A stretch of DNA of 64,000 nt from Alphaproteobacteria bacterium (GTDB lineage Bacteria > Pseudomonadota > Alphaproteobacteria > SHVP01), in the NCBI GenBank assembly GCA_040216735.1, contig JAVJOO010000003.1, positions 326,746-390,745 of the forward strand, written 5' to 3'. This document shows, one piece after another, positions 44,400 through 52,619 of the stretch (the first letter of the stretch is position 1; the number at the start of each line of letters is the position of its first letter). Under the pieces are notes generated by a model. It was not told the DNA's origin, did no database searches, and saw only the letters and a list, made by a program, of their open reading frames with translations. Made by a program: the position numbers and the translations under genes.

Positions 44400-45071
44400 T
44401 TAGCCGCCGGCTTTTTTCGCTGCCGCTTCCGCTTCGCGCTTCTGGCGGAACTCCGTAACGGTCTGTTGGATCTGATCCAATGCCGGCTTTAGGGTCGGGT
44501 TCTCGTTGATCGCGCCCCACCATTTTGCCAGTTTGGGCCGCCCGTCGAATCGACCGCTCATCCCGTGGTTGCCGAGTACGAGGACCGCCAGCCCAATGGC
44601 GCCGTGCAGGGTTACGTCGGCAAGGGTGAGGGAGGAGCCGAAGGCAAAGCCGGTGTCGGGGAGGAAGTGTTCAACATAGTCGAGTGCGGCGACCGTGTTG
44701 GTTTTACCGGTCAAGATCGCCTCTGTATCGCCGTCCTTCTGCAGCCGCAGCAGCGAGACCGCCGGCGGATACACATAAAGATCGGCGATGCGGCACAATA
44801 GGCGGACATGCGCCTGTCCTGCCGCGTCCGCCGGCATGAGCGCCGGCCCGGACAATGTTCGATCGAGATACTCGCAAATCACGCCAGATTCGGGGATCGA
44901 TGTCCCGCCGTCGACCAATAGCGGCATCTTCCCCATCGGGTTCATGGCGAGATAGCTGTCGCTTTTGATTCCGCCTTCGTAAGCCTCGAGATCGGCGCCG
45001 CCTCCCTTTGCGGCAACCGTGAGCCAGCAGCGGGCGACGTAGGGCGATGCAAGTGAGCCGTAGAGCTTCAT
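44400..45071 (-). CDS. Glutathione S-transferase family protein
   Basis: This 223-residue protein has an N-terminal thioredoxin-like domain (MKLYGSLASPYVARCWLTVAAKG; the catalytic Ser likely S6 or S9) with NPMGKMPLLVDGGTSIPESGVICEYLD, which binds glutathione, and an all-helical C-terminal domain. It is the last of a minus-strand run that begins with three XDH-family genes, with 58 bases after the DUF1501 gene. Detoxification or isomerisation is likely; substrate unknown. Confidence 0.87.
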   Translation of the reverse strand: MKLYGSLASPYVARCWLTVAAKGGGADLEAYEGGIKSDSYLAMNPMGKMPLLVDGGTSIPESGVICEYLDRTLSGPALMPADAAGQAHVRLLCRIADLYVYPPAVSLLRLQKDGDTEAILTGKTNTVAALDYVEHFLPDTGFAFGSSLTLADVTLHGAIGLAVLVLGNHGMSGRFDGRPKLAKWWGAINENPTLKPALDQIQQTVTEFRQKREAEAAAKKAGG

Positions 45072-45129
45072 GGTGTCCCTTCCAGATTAGGGAGCGGAGT
45101 ATCGGGCGAAGTTCACGGTTCGTCCAGGG

Positions 45130-46347
45130 TCAGGTGCGGATCAACCCGGGTAGCCCGGCAACGTATCGACTGTCGGGAAACACCCGGTCTTCGATGTCCC
45201 CCTCAGGGACGGCCATATGGTCGCGCAGAATGCCTTTGAGGAGTGCGCGTATATCGGTCGCGGGCGCAAGGTCGCGGCCCTCGAACAGGTGGCGCGGATC
45301 CAATCCTGGCCAAGTTGTCGCCATTTGGCCCCCCTTGATCGCGCCACCGAGAATCAGGGCAACGCTTCCGGTGCCATGGTCGGTACCTTTGGTGCCGTTG
45401 ATGGCGACCGTTCGCCCAAACTCGCTAAGGACAGCAACCACTGACTCCTGCCAGGCGGCACCCAATCCTTTGCGCAACTGCGTCAATCCGGTAGCGAGGT
45501 TCTCGAACTGGGTCGCCAGTGGGCCGCCCGTAGTTCCTTGAAAAGCGTGGGTATCCCAACCGTCGGTGTCGAGAACCGCGACCCGTGGTCCGTTTCGGTC
45601 GGCCAGCAACTTGCCCGCCGCCCCGAACGACTCGCGAAAGTACGCCTGAGCGCCGCCTTGATCCCGGCGGGATCCTTTTCGGGGTTGCCCGAGTACGTCG
45701 TCCTTCATCGCTTGGGCTTGCACGGCGTCCGCAAGGGTCTTCGTCAAGATCGGGTCCTGCCTGTACATCCTCTCCAGACGGGTAATGAAATCGGTGCCGA
45801 CATCGGGTAGCACCTGCGGCGCATAGGTTGTGTAGCGCGCATCGCCGCGCATGATTAGGGGCACGTTTGCACCCACGGCTAGTCCGACCGGGACGTCACC
45901 CGGAGCCATTGCGCCGATGGCACGGTTCAACCATCCGTCAACCGTGCTATGCGGCAGGTGGGTGCCGTTCTCGAGGACGTTCTGCGCATCGAAGTGCGAC
46001 CGATTGCGGTAGGGTATACCCACCGCATGGGCGACGGCGAGATCGCCGCTGCGATACAACGGTTCCAGCGACGCCAATGCGGGATGCAGGCCGAACTGGC
46101 CGTCAAGGTCGACCAAGCCGCCCGGTTCGCCCGGTCGGGGCAGCGCGAGTTCGCCCCGTGTCCGCCGGTAGCTTGTCTCGCCGTAGGGGGCGATAGCGGC
46201 TAGGCCGTCCATGCCGCCGCGCAACAATACGACGACCAGTCGTTTGTCCGTCGGGACGGCGCCAAACGCCATGCGAATGCCTGCCGGCGAAGCCATTAGC
46301 GCGGTAGCAACGGTCAGGTGCTGGAGCGTCTGGCGACGGGTCAGCAT
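45130..46347 (-). CDS. DUF1501-family exported protein
   Basis: This protein of about 405 residues belongs to the DUF1501 family, related to the alkaline-phosphatase/sulfatase fold but uncharacterised. The N terminus TRRQTLQHLTVATALMASPA looks like a twin-arginine signal, suggesting export folded. Family marks are VVVLLRGGMDGLAAIAP, VLDTDGWDTHAFQG, VVAVLSEFGRTV and NGTKGTDHGTG. ATG 46347 lies 2 bases after the DUF1800 gene stop, the standard DUF1800-DUF1501 pair. The longer open frame is not used. Confidence 0.88.
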   Translation of the reverse strand: MLTRRQTLQHLTVATALMASPAGIRMAFGAVPTDKRLVVVLLRGGMDGLAAIAPYGETSYRRTRGELALPRPGEPGGLVDLDGQFGLHPALASLEPLYRSGDLAVAHAVGIPYRNRSHFDAQNVLENGTHLPHSTVDGWLNRAIGAMAPGDVPVGLAVGANVPLIMRGDARYTTYAPQVLPDVGTDFITRLERMYRQDPILTKTLADAVQAQAMKDDVLGQPRKGSRRDQGGAQAYFRESFGAAGKLLADRNGPRVAVLDTDGWDTHAFQGTTGGPLATQFENLATGLTQLRKGLGAAWQESVVAVLSEFGRTVAINGTKGTDHGTGSVALILGGAIKGGQMATTWPGLDPRHLFEGRDLAPATDIRALLKGILRDHMAVPEGDIEDRVFPDSRYVAGLPGLIRT

Positions 46348-46349
46348 GG

Positions 46350-47684
46350 CTATTTCCTCTGAAATTCGGGGCTGGAGAACACTAAGGCCACGGCCTCGGT
46401 GCGGCTCTGAGCTTGGGCGACGGTTGTTCTGGTTTCGTCCGAGAGGACAGGGCCAACGATGGATTCCGCCCAGTCCACCGGATTGGGGACCGGCGACACG
46501 TTGCCCAGCGCGCGTAACCATTCGATCCGGGTCATCAGCGCCTCCGGCGTCATCCAGTCGGCGGTCTTATCGGACCATCCGGCGGGCGAGGGTGCGGTAA
46601 ACGGAAATTGGTTGAGCAGGCCGAGGGCCCCGATGATCCGTTGGTCGGCGAGTTCGTTCACGTTAAGGGCGCGCAGGCTCGAAATAATGAGGTCGTTCGG
46701 GGTTTTGAACTTGGAGAGCGGTGCATCCCATGTCTCGGGAATGTCGATCAGGGCCAGCGTCAACGCCCGAAGGTCGCCACCGGTGTCCTTGAATACCTTT
46801 TCAAGGCGGCTGATGCTCGCCGCTGACGGTTCGTCGGCGACAAAATGGGTCGCGAGTTTCGTTGCCACGAAACGTGCCGTGGCGGGGTGACGGGCAACAT
46901 CCCGCAATGCCTCCTCGCCGCTGCGGACGCCGTTTTGGCGATAGGTCTTTGTGAGGAGCGTTTTGGTGCCCGGTTCGTGGCCGACGGCGCGGAACACAAA
47001 TGCGCCGGGCGTTCCGGACGATCGATCCTGGGGACGGGCAACACCCCAACCGGTGAGGAGTTTGGCTAACCCGATCACATCGTCCTGGGTGTACCCGCCG
47101 TCGACGCCCAGGGTATGAAGTTCGAGAATTTCACGCGCCAGATTATCGTTCAGGCCAAAATCGCGCTGGCGACCGGCCGGGCTGTTCGGCCCGAAGGAAA
47201 ATTGATTGTCGAGATACATCAACATGACGGGGTGCTGGGTGACCGCCACCAAGAGATCGGCAAAAGTACCAAAAATGTTCGGCCGAATTGCCTCGCGCTC
47301 AAAGGCGCCCGCCGCGGCGATAATTTGCGGCCGCTTGACTGAAATCGTGAAGTGATTGCTCCAAAAGTGCACGAGGCGTTCGCGGAACGGGGTTCCGCTG
47401 CGTATTGCCGCCATCGTACGGCGGCCGACCTCTCGACCGAGCACGTCGCGTGCCTCTCCCTTCAAGTACTTCACATACGCTTGGGGGGCTCCTTGTTGCT
47501 GGCGCTGAGTCTCGGCGAGCAACGGCGCCGAGGGGCCGAGGTTGCGGAGTTCGGTGGGTAGGTCGGTGTTTTCGACTTGGTCGCGCAACCAGCCCTTGGG
47601 GTCGCTGGCAATCATGACCAGATCGCCGGGCCGGGGTCCGTAGCCGAAGCGGGTCGCGGCAACATAGGCTTGTTCGGTCGCCAT
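46350..47684 (-). CDS. DUF1800-family protein
   Basis: This 444-residue protein belongs to DUF1800, mostly found beside DUF1501. Family motifs: AATRFGYGPRPGD near the start, RERLVHFWSNHFTIS, DFGLNDNLAREILELHTLGVDGGYTQDDV, and LLTGWGVARP. No signal peptide is evident in the chosen start (ATG 47684 with GGAGG). No function is known for the family. It lies 73 bases after the third XDH-type gene. Confidence 0.88.
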   Translation of the reverse strand: MATEQAYVAATRFGYGPRPGDLVMIASDPKGWLRDQVENTDLPTELRNLGPSAPLLAETQRQQQGAPQAYVKYLKGEARDVLGREVGRRTMAAIRSGTPFRERLVHFWSNHFTISVKRPQIIAAAGAFEREAIRPNIFGTFADLLVAVTQHPVMLMYLDNQFSFGPNSPAGRQRDFGLNDNLAREILELHTLGVDGGYTQDDVIGLAKLLTGWGVARPQDRSSGTPGAFVFRAVGHEPGTKTLLTKTYRQNGVRSGEEALRDVARHPATARFVATKLATHFVADEPSAASISRLEKVFKDTGGDLRALTLALIDIPETWDAPLSKFKTPNDLIISSLRALNVNELADQRIIGALGLLNQFPFTAPSPAGWSDKTADWMTPEALMTRIEWLRALGNVSPVPNPVDWAESIVGPVLSDETRTTVAQAQSRTEAVALVFSSPEFQRK

Positions 47685-47757
47685 CGAGCCTCCATCGCGC
47701 AGGCAACGCTCCACGCGTCTACCTCATACTCACGCGGGGACGGTGAGGTTTCCGTCG

Positions 47758-50097
47758 TTAGGCGGTCTGGGCCGCCGCCATCGTGCGCCAGACGCGCTCG
47801 GGGGTGGCCGGCATATCGATGTGGGCCACGCCAAGCGGTGCAAGGGCATCGAGGATGGCGTTAACGACCGCCGGCAAGGCACCCAGGGTACCGGCCTCTC
47901 CCGCACCTTTGGCTCCCAAGGGATTGGTTTGGCACAGAATTTCGTTGTAGCGGAAATCGATGAAAGGCAAATCGTCGGCCCGCGGCATGCAATAGTCCAT
48001 AAAAGAGCCGGTAAGCAGCTGGCCGCCTTCGTCGTCATAGACCGCGTGTTCGAACAACGCTTGGCCCATGCCTTGAGCGATGCCACCGTGGACCTGTCCT
48101 GCGACCAACAACGGGTTGATAACCTTGCCGAAATCGTCGACCACGGTGTAGCGGGTAATGGCGACCTGCCCGGTGTCTCGGTCGACCTCAACCTCACAAA
48201 CATGGGCACCGTTGGGGAAGGTCGGGACCGGATAGGTGTAATCGCCCATCTCGTCCAGCCCCGGTTCCATACCGTCGGGCAGGTTTTTTGAGTCTTTCGC
48301 GGCAGCGGCGACGTCCATGATGGCGATCGAACGATCGGTTCCCGCGATGGTGAAGGTGCCGTCATCGAATTCGAGATCGGCCTCCGCGGCTTCAAGCATG
48401 TGCGCGGCGATTTTGCGCGCCTTCTCCAGCACCTTTTCGGCCGTTGTCAGGACTGCGTTGCCGCCGATCACCAAGGAGCGCGATCCGGCGGTCCCGCCGC
48501 CTTGCGGCAAGAGGCGGTTGTCGCCCTGGCGGAAATCGATCTTGTCGAATGCGATTCCGAGCGCCTCGTTGATGAACTGAGCAAAGGTCGTGGGGTGACC
48601 TTGGCCGGTCCCTAACGTGCCCATGTCGAGGAGGACTCGACCGTCGTCTTTGAAGGTGATCTTTGCCGTCTCCGTTGGGTCGGCGCCGGTGGCTTCGATA
48701 TAGGTGGCAATGCCCAACCCTAGTAGCTTGCCGCGCGTTGCCGCATCTCGTCGTCGTTTGTCGACATCCTTTTGGTTCGCGGCTTCGAGGGCGTCTTGGA
48801 GATTTCGGGTAAAGTCGCCTGAGTCGTAGCTGAGGCCCATCGCCGTGGTGAAGGGCATCTCGTCGGGCCGGATGTAGTTGCGATGGCGCAGGGTATCGGC
48901 AGGAATGTTCATCTCGCGCGCCGCTTTATCGACCAACCGTTCGATGACATAAGCAGCCTCCGGCCGGCCGGCCCCGCGGTAAGCATCGGTGACGACGGTG
49001 TTGGTGAATACCCCGGTGACCTCGGCCAGGGCTACCGGAATCCGGTAAAGCCCCGGCAGCATGCGGCTGTACAGCAATGTCGGGACAAGGGGGCCGACCT
49101 GATTGGCGTAGGCCCCCAGGCTCGCAATCGTCTTGACCCGCAGGCCCAAGAAATCGCCGTCTTTGGTCATGGCTAACTCGGCATGGGTGACGTGGTCGCG
49201 CCCATGGGCGTCGCTCACGAACGACTCGCTCCGGTCGCCGTACCACTTTACGGGGCGTCCTAGAGCTTTCGCCGCCCAAAGAACCAGTACTTGCTCGGCG
49301 TAGATGTATCCCTTCATGCCAAACCCGCCGCCCACGTCGTCGGTGAGGACGTGCAGCTGTTTACTGTCGACGCCAAGAATTCCGGCAGCGACCTGGCCAA
49401 GCTGAAATACGTTCTGGCAGTTGGTGCGGAGCGTGTAGGTTCCGCTGGCTGGATCGTAGGCGCCTGTCGCCCCGCGCGGTTCCATTGAGGCGCAAACGAC
49501 GCGGTTGTTGACGATATCTACGGCGGTCACGCGATCGGCCTTGGCGAAGGCGGCTTCGGTCGCGTCGCCGTCGCCCATGGACCATTGGAAGCAGGTATTG
49601 GCCGGGGCGTCCGCCCAGATTTGCGCGGCGCCGGGTTTTGGTGCGGCCGCGGTATCGGTCAGCGCCGGCTGAACATCGTAATCGATATCGACCAGTTCGG
49701 CGGCGTCGCGTGCTTGCTGGAGGGTCTCGGCGACGACCATCGCCACGGGGTCGCCGACGTGTTTGACCGCCGTCGTGGCCAGAACCGGACGGGGCGGGAC
49801 GTAGGCTGGGGAGCCGTCGCTGCGTTTGAGGTGCAAAACGGCAACGGTCGGACTCGGCATATGGCCGATCTTCGCCTGTTCCGCATCGGCGCCGGTGAAG
49901 ACGGCGATCACCCCGGGTGCGGACCGCGCGGCGCCGATATTGACGGTGCCGAGGTTGGCGTGGGCATGCGGCGACCGGACGATCGCCGCATAGGCTTGGC
50001 CGTCGAATTCGAGATCGTCGTGGAAGCGGCCCTTGCCGATCAATAGCCGGTCGTCTTCGACTCGGCGAACGCTTTTCCCAAACCCATATTCCGACAT
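47758..50097 (-). CDS. Xanthine dehydrogenase-family molybdopterin subunit, third in array
   Basis: This is a 779-residue large subunit of the xanthine dehydrogenase/CO dehydrogenase superfamily. AYRGAGR replaces the AYRCSFR of true (form I) CO dehydrogenase. GGGFGMKGY and LTDDVGGGFG are Mo-cofactor contacts; GAKGAGEAGTLG holds the glutamate that deprotonates Mo-ligated substrates. These enzymes hydroxylate or dehydrogenate small N-heterocycles, aldehydes or similar. No [2Fe-2S] or FAD subunit is beside it. It is the downstream copy of three, 109 bases from the second. Confidence 0.87.
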   Translation of the reverse strand: MSEYGFGKSVRRVEDDRLLIGKGRFHDDLEFDGQAYAAIVRSPHAHANLGTVNIGAARSAPGVIAVFTGADAEQAKIGHMPSPTVAVLHLKRSDGSPAYVPPRPVLATTAVKHVGDPVAMVVAETLQQARDAAELVDIDYDVQPALTDTAAAPKPGAAQIWADAPANTCFQWSMGDGDATEAAFAKADRVTAVDIVNNRVVCASMEPRGATGAYDPASGTYTLRTNCQNVFQLGQVAAGILGVDSKQLHVLTDDVGGGFGMKGYIYAEQVLVLWAAKALGRPVKWYGDRSESFVSDAHGRDHVTHAELAMTKDGDFLGLRVKTIASLGAYANQVGPLVPTLLYSRMLPGLYRIPVALAEVTGVFTNTVVTDAYRGAGRPEAAYVIERLVDKAAREMNIPADTLRHRNYIRPDEMPFTTAMGLSYDSGDFTRNLQDALEAANQKDVDKRRRDAATRGKLLGLGIATYIEATGADPTETAKITFKDDGRVLLDMGTLGTGQGHPTTFAQFINEALGIAFDKIDFRQGDNRLLPQGGGTAGSRSLVIGGNAVLTTAEKVLEKARKIAAHMLEAAEADLEFDDGTFTIAGTDRSIAIMDVAAAAKDSKNLPDGMEPGLDEMGDYTYPVPTFPNGAHVCEVEVDRDTGQVAITRYTVVDDFGKVINPLLVAGQVHGGIAQGMGQALFEHAVYDDEGGQLLTGSFMDYCMPRADDLPFIDFRYNEILCQTNPLGAKGAGEAGTLGALPAVVNAILDALAPLGVAHIDMPATPERVWRTMAAAQTA

Positions 50098-50206
50098 CGC
50101 TCACTCCCGCAGCTTGTCCCCTTTTGCCGGGGCCGTTCATCGAAGCGCGAGAATACCGTGCGGACCGGGCTGCGTCGCCCCTCTAACGTGCTTACCCTGT
50201 ATTGGA

Positions 50207-52543
50207 CTAGGCGGCCTTGGCGTCCTGAATCGCCCGCCACACGCGCTGAGGTGTCGCGGGCATTTCGATGTGTTTGACCCCGGTTGGGGCCAACGCATCC
50301 AGAACGGCGTTAATGACCGCGCCGGTAGACCCTGTCGTGCCGGCTTCGCCAGCACCCTTTACACCCAGCGAGTTGGTGGTGCACGGAACCACGTTCATGT
50401 CGATCTTGATGGAAGGCATGTTGAGCGCGCGGGGCATGCAGTAGTCCATGAACGAACCGGTCAACAATTGCCCGGAGTCGGTGTCGTAGACGGCGTCCTC
50501 GTAGAGCGCCTGGCCGACCCCCTGGACGATGCCGCCGTGAATTTGCCCGTGCACGATCATTGGGTTCAGAACAACGCCGAACTCGTCGACGACGGTGTAG
50601 CTCTCGATGGCGATATCGCCGGTGTCGGGGTCGACCTCAACCTCGACAAGGTGACATCCGTTGGGATAGCTCGACCCGTCGGATTTGTAGGTCGCGTCCT
50701 CCTTGAGCCCCGGGGTTATCCCTTCCGGTAGATTTGCAGGGTCGTCCGCCGCTTTTGCGACCTCGCCGAGGCTGAGCGTCCGGTCGGTGCCGGCGATTCT
50801 GAACGTGCCGCCTTCGAATTCGATATCGGCTTCGGCCGCCTCCAGCATGTGCGAGGCGATTTTGCGCGCCTTGTCGATCACTTTTTCGACGCCGGCCAAG
50901 ACCGCCCCACCGCCACTGTAGCCCGAGCGCGATCCACCGGCACCGCCTCCCTGGGGCAGAACGTCCGAATCCCCCTGGTGGACGGTAATGCGGTCGTAGT
51001 CGGTGCCAAGCTTATCGGCGACGATTTGCGCAAATGTCGTGGCGTGGGCCTGGCCTTGGGTCAGCGAACCCGAATAGGCCATCACCGAGCCGTCCGCCTT
51101 GACCTCGATCCGGGCCGTTTCGGGTACGCCGCCCGCGGTCGCTTCGATATAGACCGACATGCCGATTCCGCGCAGTTTGCCACGGTCGGCCGACGCTTTG
51201 CGTCGCGCGAGGAAGCCGTCGAAGTCGGCGGCCTTCAAACAGTCGTCCAGGTTTTTGGCAAAATCTCCTGAATCGTAGGTCATGCCGGTGGGGCCGCTAT
51301 AGGGCATTTGGTCGGCGGCAATCAGATTGCGGCGGCGAATCTCCACCGGGCTGAGGCCAAGTTCGCGAGCGGCCAAGTCCACCAATCGCTCGATGACGTA
51401 GCTCGCCTCCGGGCGACCCGCCCCGCGATAGGCATCAGTGAAAACCTTGTTGGTAATGCTGACTTCTACCTCGGCATAAACCTGTGGCACCCGGTAGACC
51501 CCGGGCAACATACGCACGCTGCCGGCAGACAGGATCATCGGGCCGAAATTCGAGGCGTAGGCCCCCATCGAACCGACCGAGTGGACTCGCACCGCCAAGA
51601 AGTGTCCCCCAGCATCGAGGGCGAGTTCCGCATCGACGACGAGGTCGCGCCCTTGGGTATCGCTGAGAAATGCTTCGCTCCGGTCGGAGTACCATTTGAC
51701 CGGTCGGCCGAGTCGCTTTGCTGCCATCATCACCAGCGGTTGCTCGGGATACGGCATGCCCTTCATCCCGAACGAGCCACCCACGTCCGGGCAGGTCACA
51801 TGAACTTGGCTCTCCTCGATGCCGAGCATCTCGGCGCAAATCGCTCGATTGCGGTAAACACTCTGGGTGTTGGTGTGGAGGGTGTAGCGATCGTTGGCGG
51901 CATCGTATTCGCCGATACAACCGCGCGGCTCCATGGATGCGGCGATGATGCGCTGGTTGACATGCTTGAACCGAACCGTCCGGTGGGCGGTGGCAAAGGT
52001 CGCGTCGATCGCCGCAGCGTCACCCATGGTAAACAGGAAGGCATCATTGCCGTCGGTTTGCTCCGAATAAATCACCGGCGCGTCCGGCGCCAACGCCGCG
52101 GCAGTGTCGGTGACACTCGGCAGGATGTCATAGTCGACCAAGATCGCTTCCGCCGCGTCCTTGGCTTGCAACCGGTTCTCGGCGACGATGAACGCAACTG
52201 GGTCGCCGACGTGCCGCACATGGGTGCGGGCGAGGACATGATGGGTTGGGAAAAACCGCTTCGATCCGTTGCGCCGCTTGAATTCAAACATCGTATCGAC
52301 GGCGCAGGGGAGGGGGCCGATGTCTTCGACATCCGCACCGACATAGATTCCCAACACTCCGGGCATCGTCTGGGCGTCGGCAGAGTCGATCGAAAGGATT
52401 TTCGCGTTCGCATGGGGCGAGCGCAGAACGTAGGCATGGGCCTGACCGGCGACGTTGATGTCGTCGATGTAGCGGCCCTTGCCGATGAGGAGTGTGTCGT
52501 CCTCTTTGCGTTTGACCGCTTGTCCGATGCCGAATTCGCCCAT
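50207..52543 (-). CDS. Xanthine dehydrogenase-family molybdopterin subunit, second in array
   Basis: This large subunit, 778 residues, is paralogous to its two neighbours over the whole length, starting GIGQAVKRKEDDTLLIGKGRYIDDI. Motifs: VTCPDVGGSFGMKG, the active-site region DAYRGAGRPEASYVIERL, and GVKGAGEAGTTGSTG with the catalytic glutamate. ATG 52543 has GAGG upstream; the open frame extends 11 codons further. It carries a Mo cofactor predicted to be the cytosine dinucleotide form used in this superfamily, an inference. Confidence 0.87.
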   Translation of the reverse strand: MGEFGIGQAVKRKEDDTLLIGKGRYIDDINVAGQAHAYVLRSPHANAKILSIDSADAQTMPGVLGIYVGADVEDIGPLPCAVDTMFEFKRRNGSKRFFPTHHVLARTHVRHVGDPVAFIVAENRLQAKDAAEAILVDYDILPSVTDTAAALAPDAPVIYSEQTDGNDAFLFTMGDAAAIDATFATAHRTVRFKHVNQRIIAASMEPRGCIGEYDAANDRYTLHTNTQSVYRNRAICAEMLGIEESQVHVTCPDVGGSFGMKGMPYPEQPLVMMAAKRLGRPVKWYSDRSEAFLSDTQGRDLVVDAELALDAGGHFLAVRVHSVGSMGAYASNFGPMILSAGSVRMLPGVYRVPQVYAEVEVSITNKVFTDAYRGAGRPEASYVIERLVDLAARELGLSPVEIRRRNLIAADQMPYSGPTGMTYDSGDFAKNLDDCLKAADFDGFLARRKASADRGKLRGIGMSVYIEATAGGVPETARIEVKADGSVMAYSGSLTQGQAHATTFAQIVADKLGTDYDRITVHQGDSDVLPQGGGAGGSRSGYSGGGAVLAGVEKVIDKARKIASHMLEAAEADIEFEGGTFRIAGTDRTLSLGEVAKAADDPANLPEGITPGLKEDATYKSDGSSYPNGCHLVEVEVDPDTGDIAIESYTVVDEFGVVLNPMIVHGQIHGGIVQGVGQALYEDAVYDTDSGQLLTGSFMDYCMPRALNMPSIKIDMNVVPCTTNSLGVKGAGEAGTTGSTGAVINAVLDALAPTGVKHIEMPATPQRVWRAIQDAKAA

Positions 52544-52619
52544 GATGTGCCTCGTCTTGGTAGGTGACAAAGACATGGCCGCCTGATGGCGGCCATGTCA
52601 ACGCGTGTATGTCGGGCCG

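Noticed and set aside
51308-52567. Long plus-strand frame inside the second XDH-type gene
   Set aside because: It is fully antisense to a gene with clear family motifs and has no ribosome site; high GC content creates such frames.
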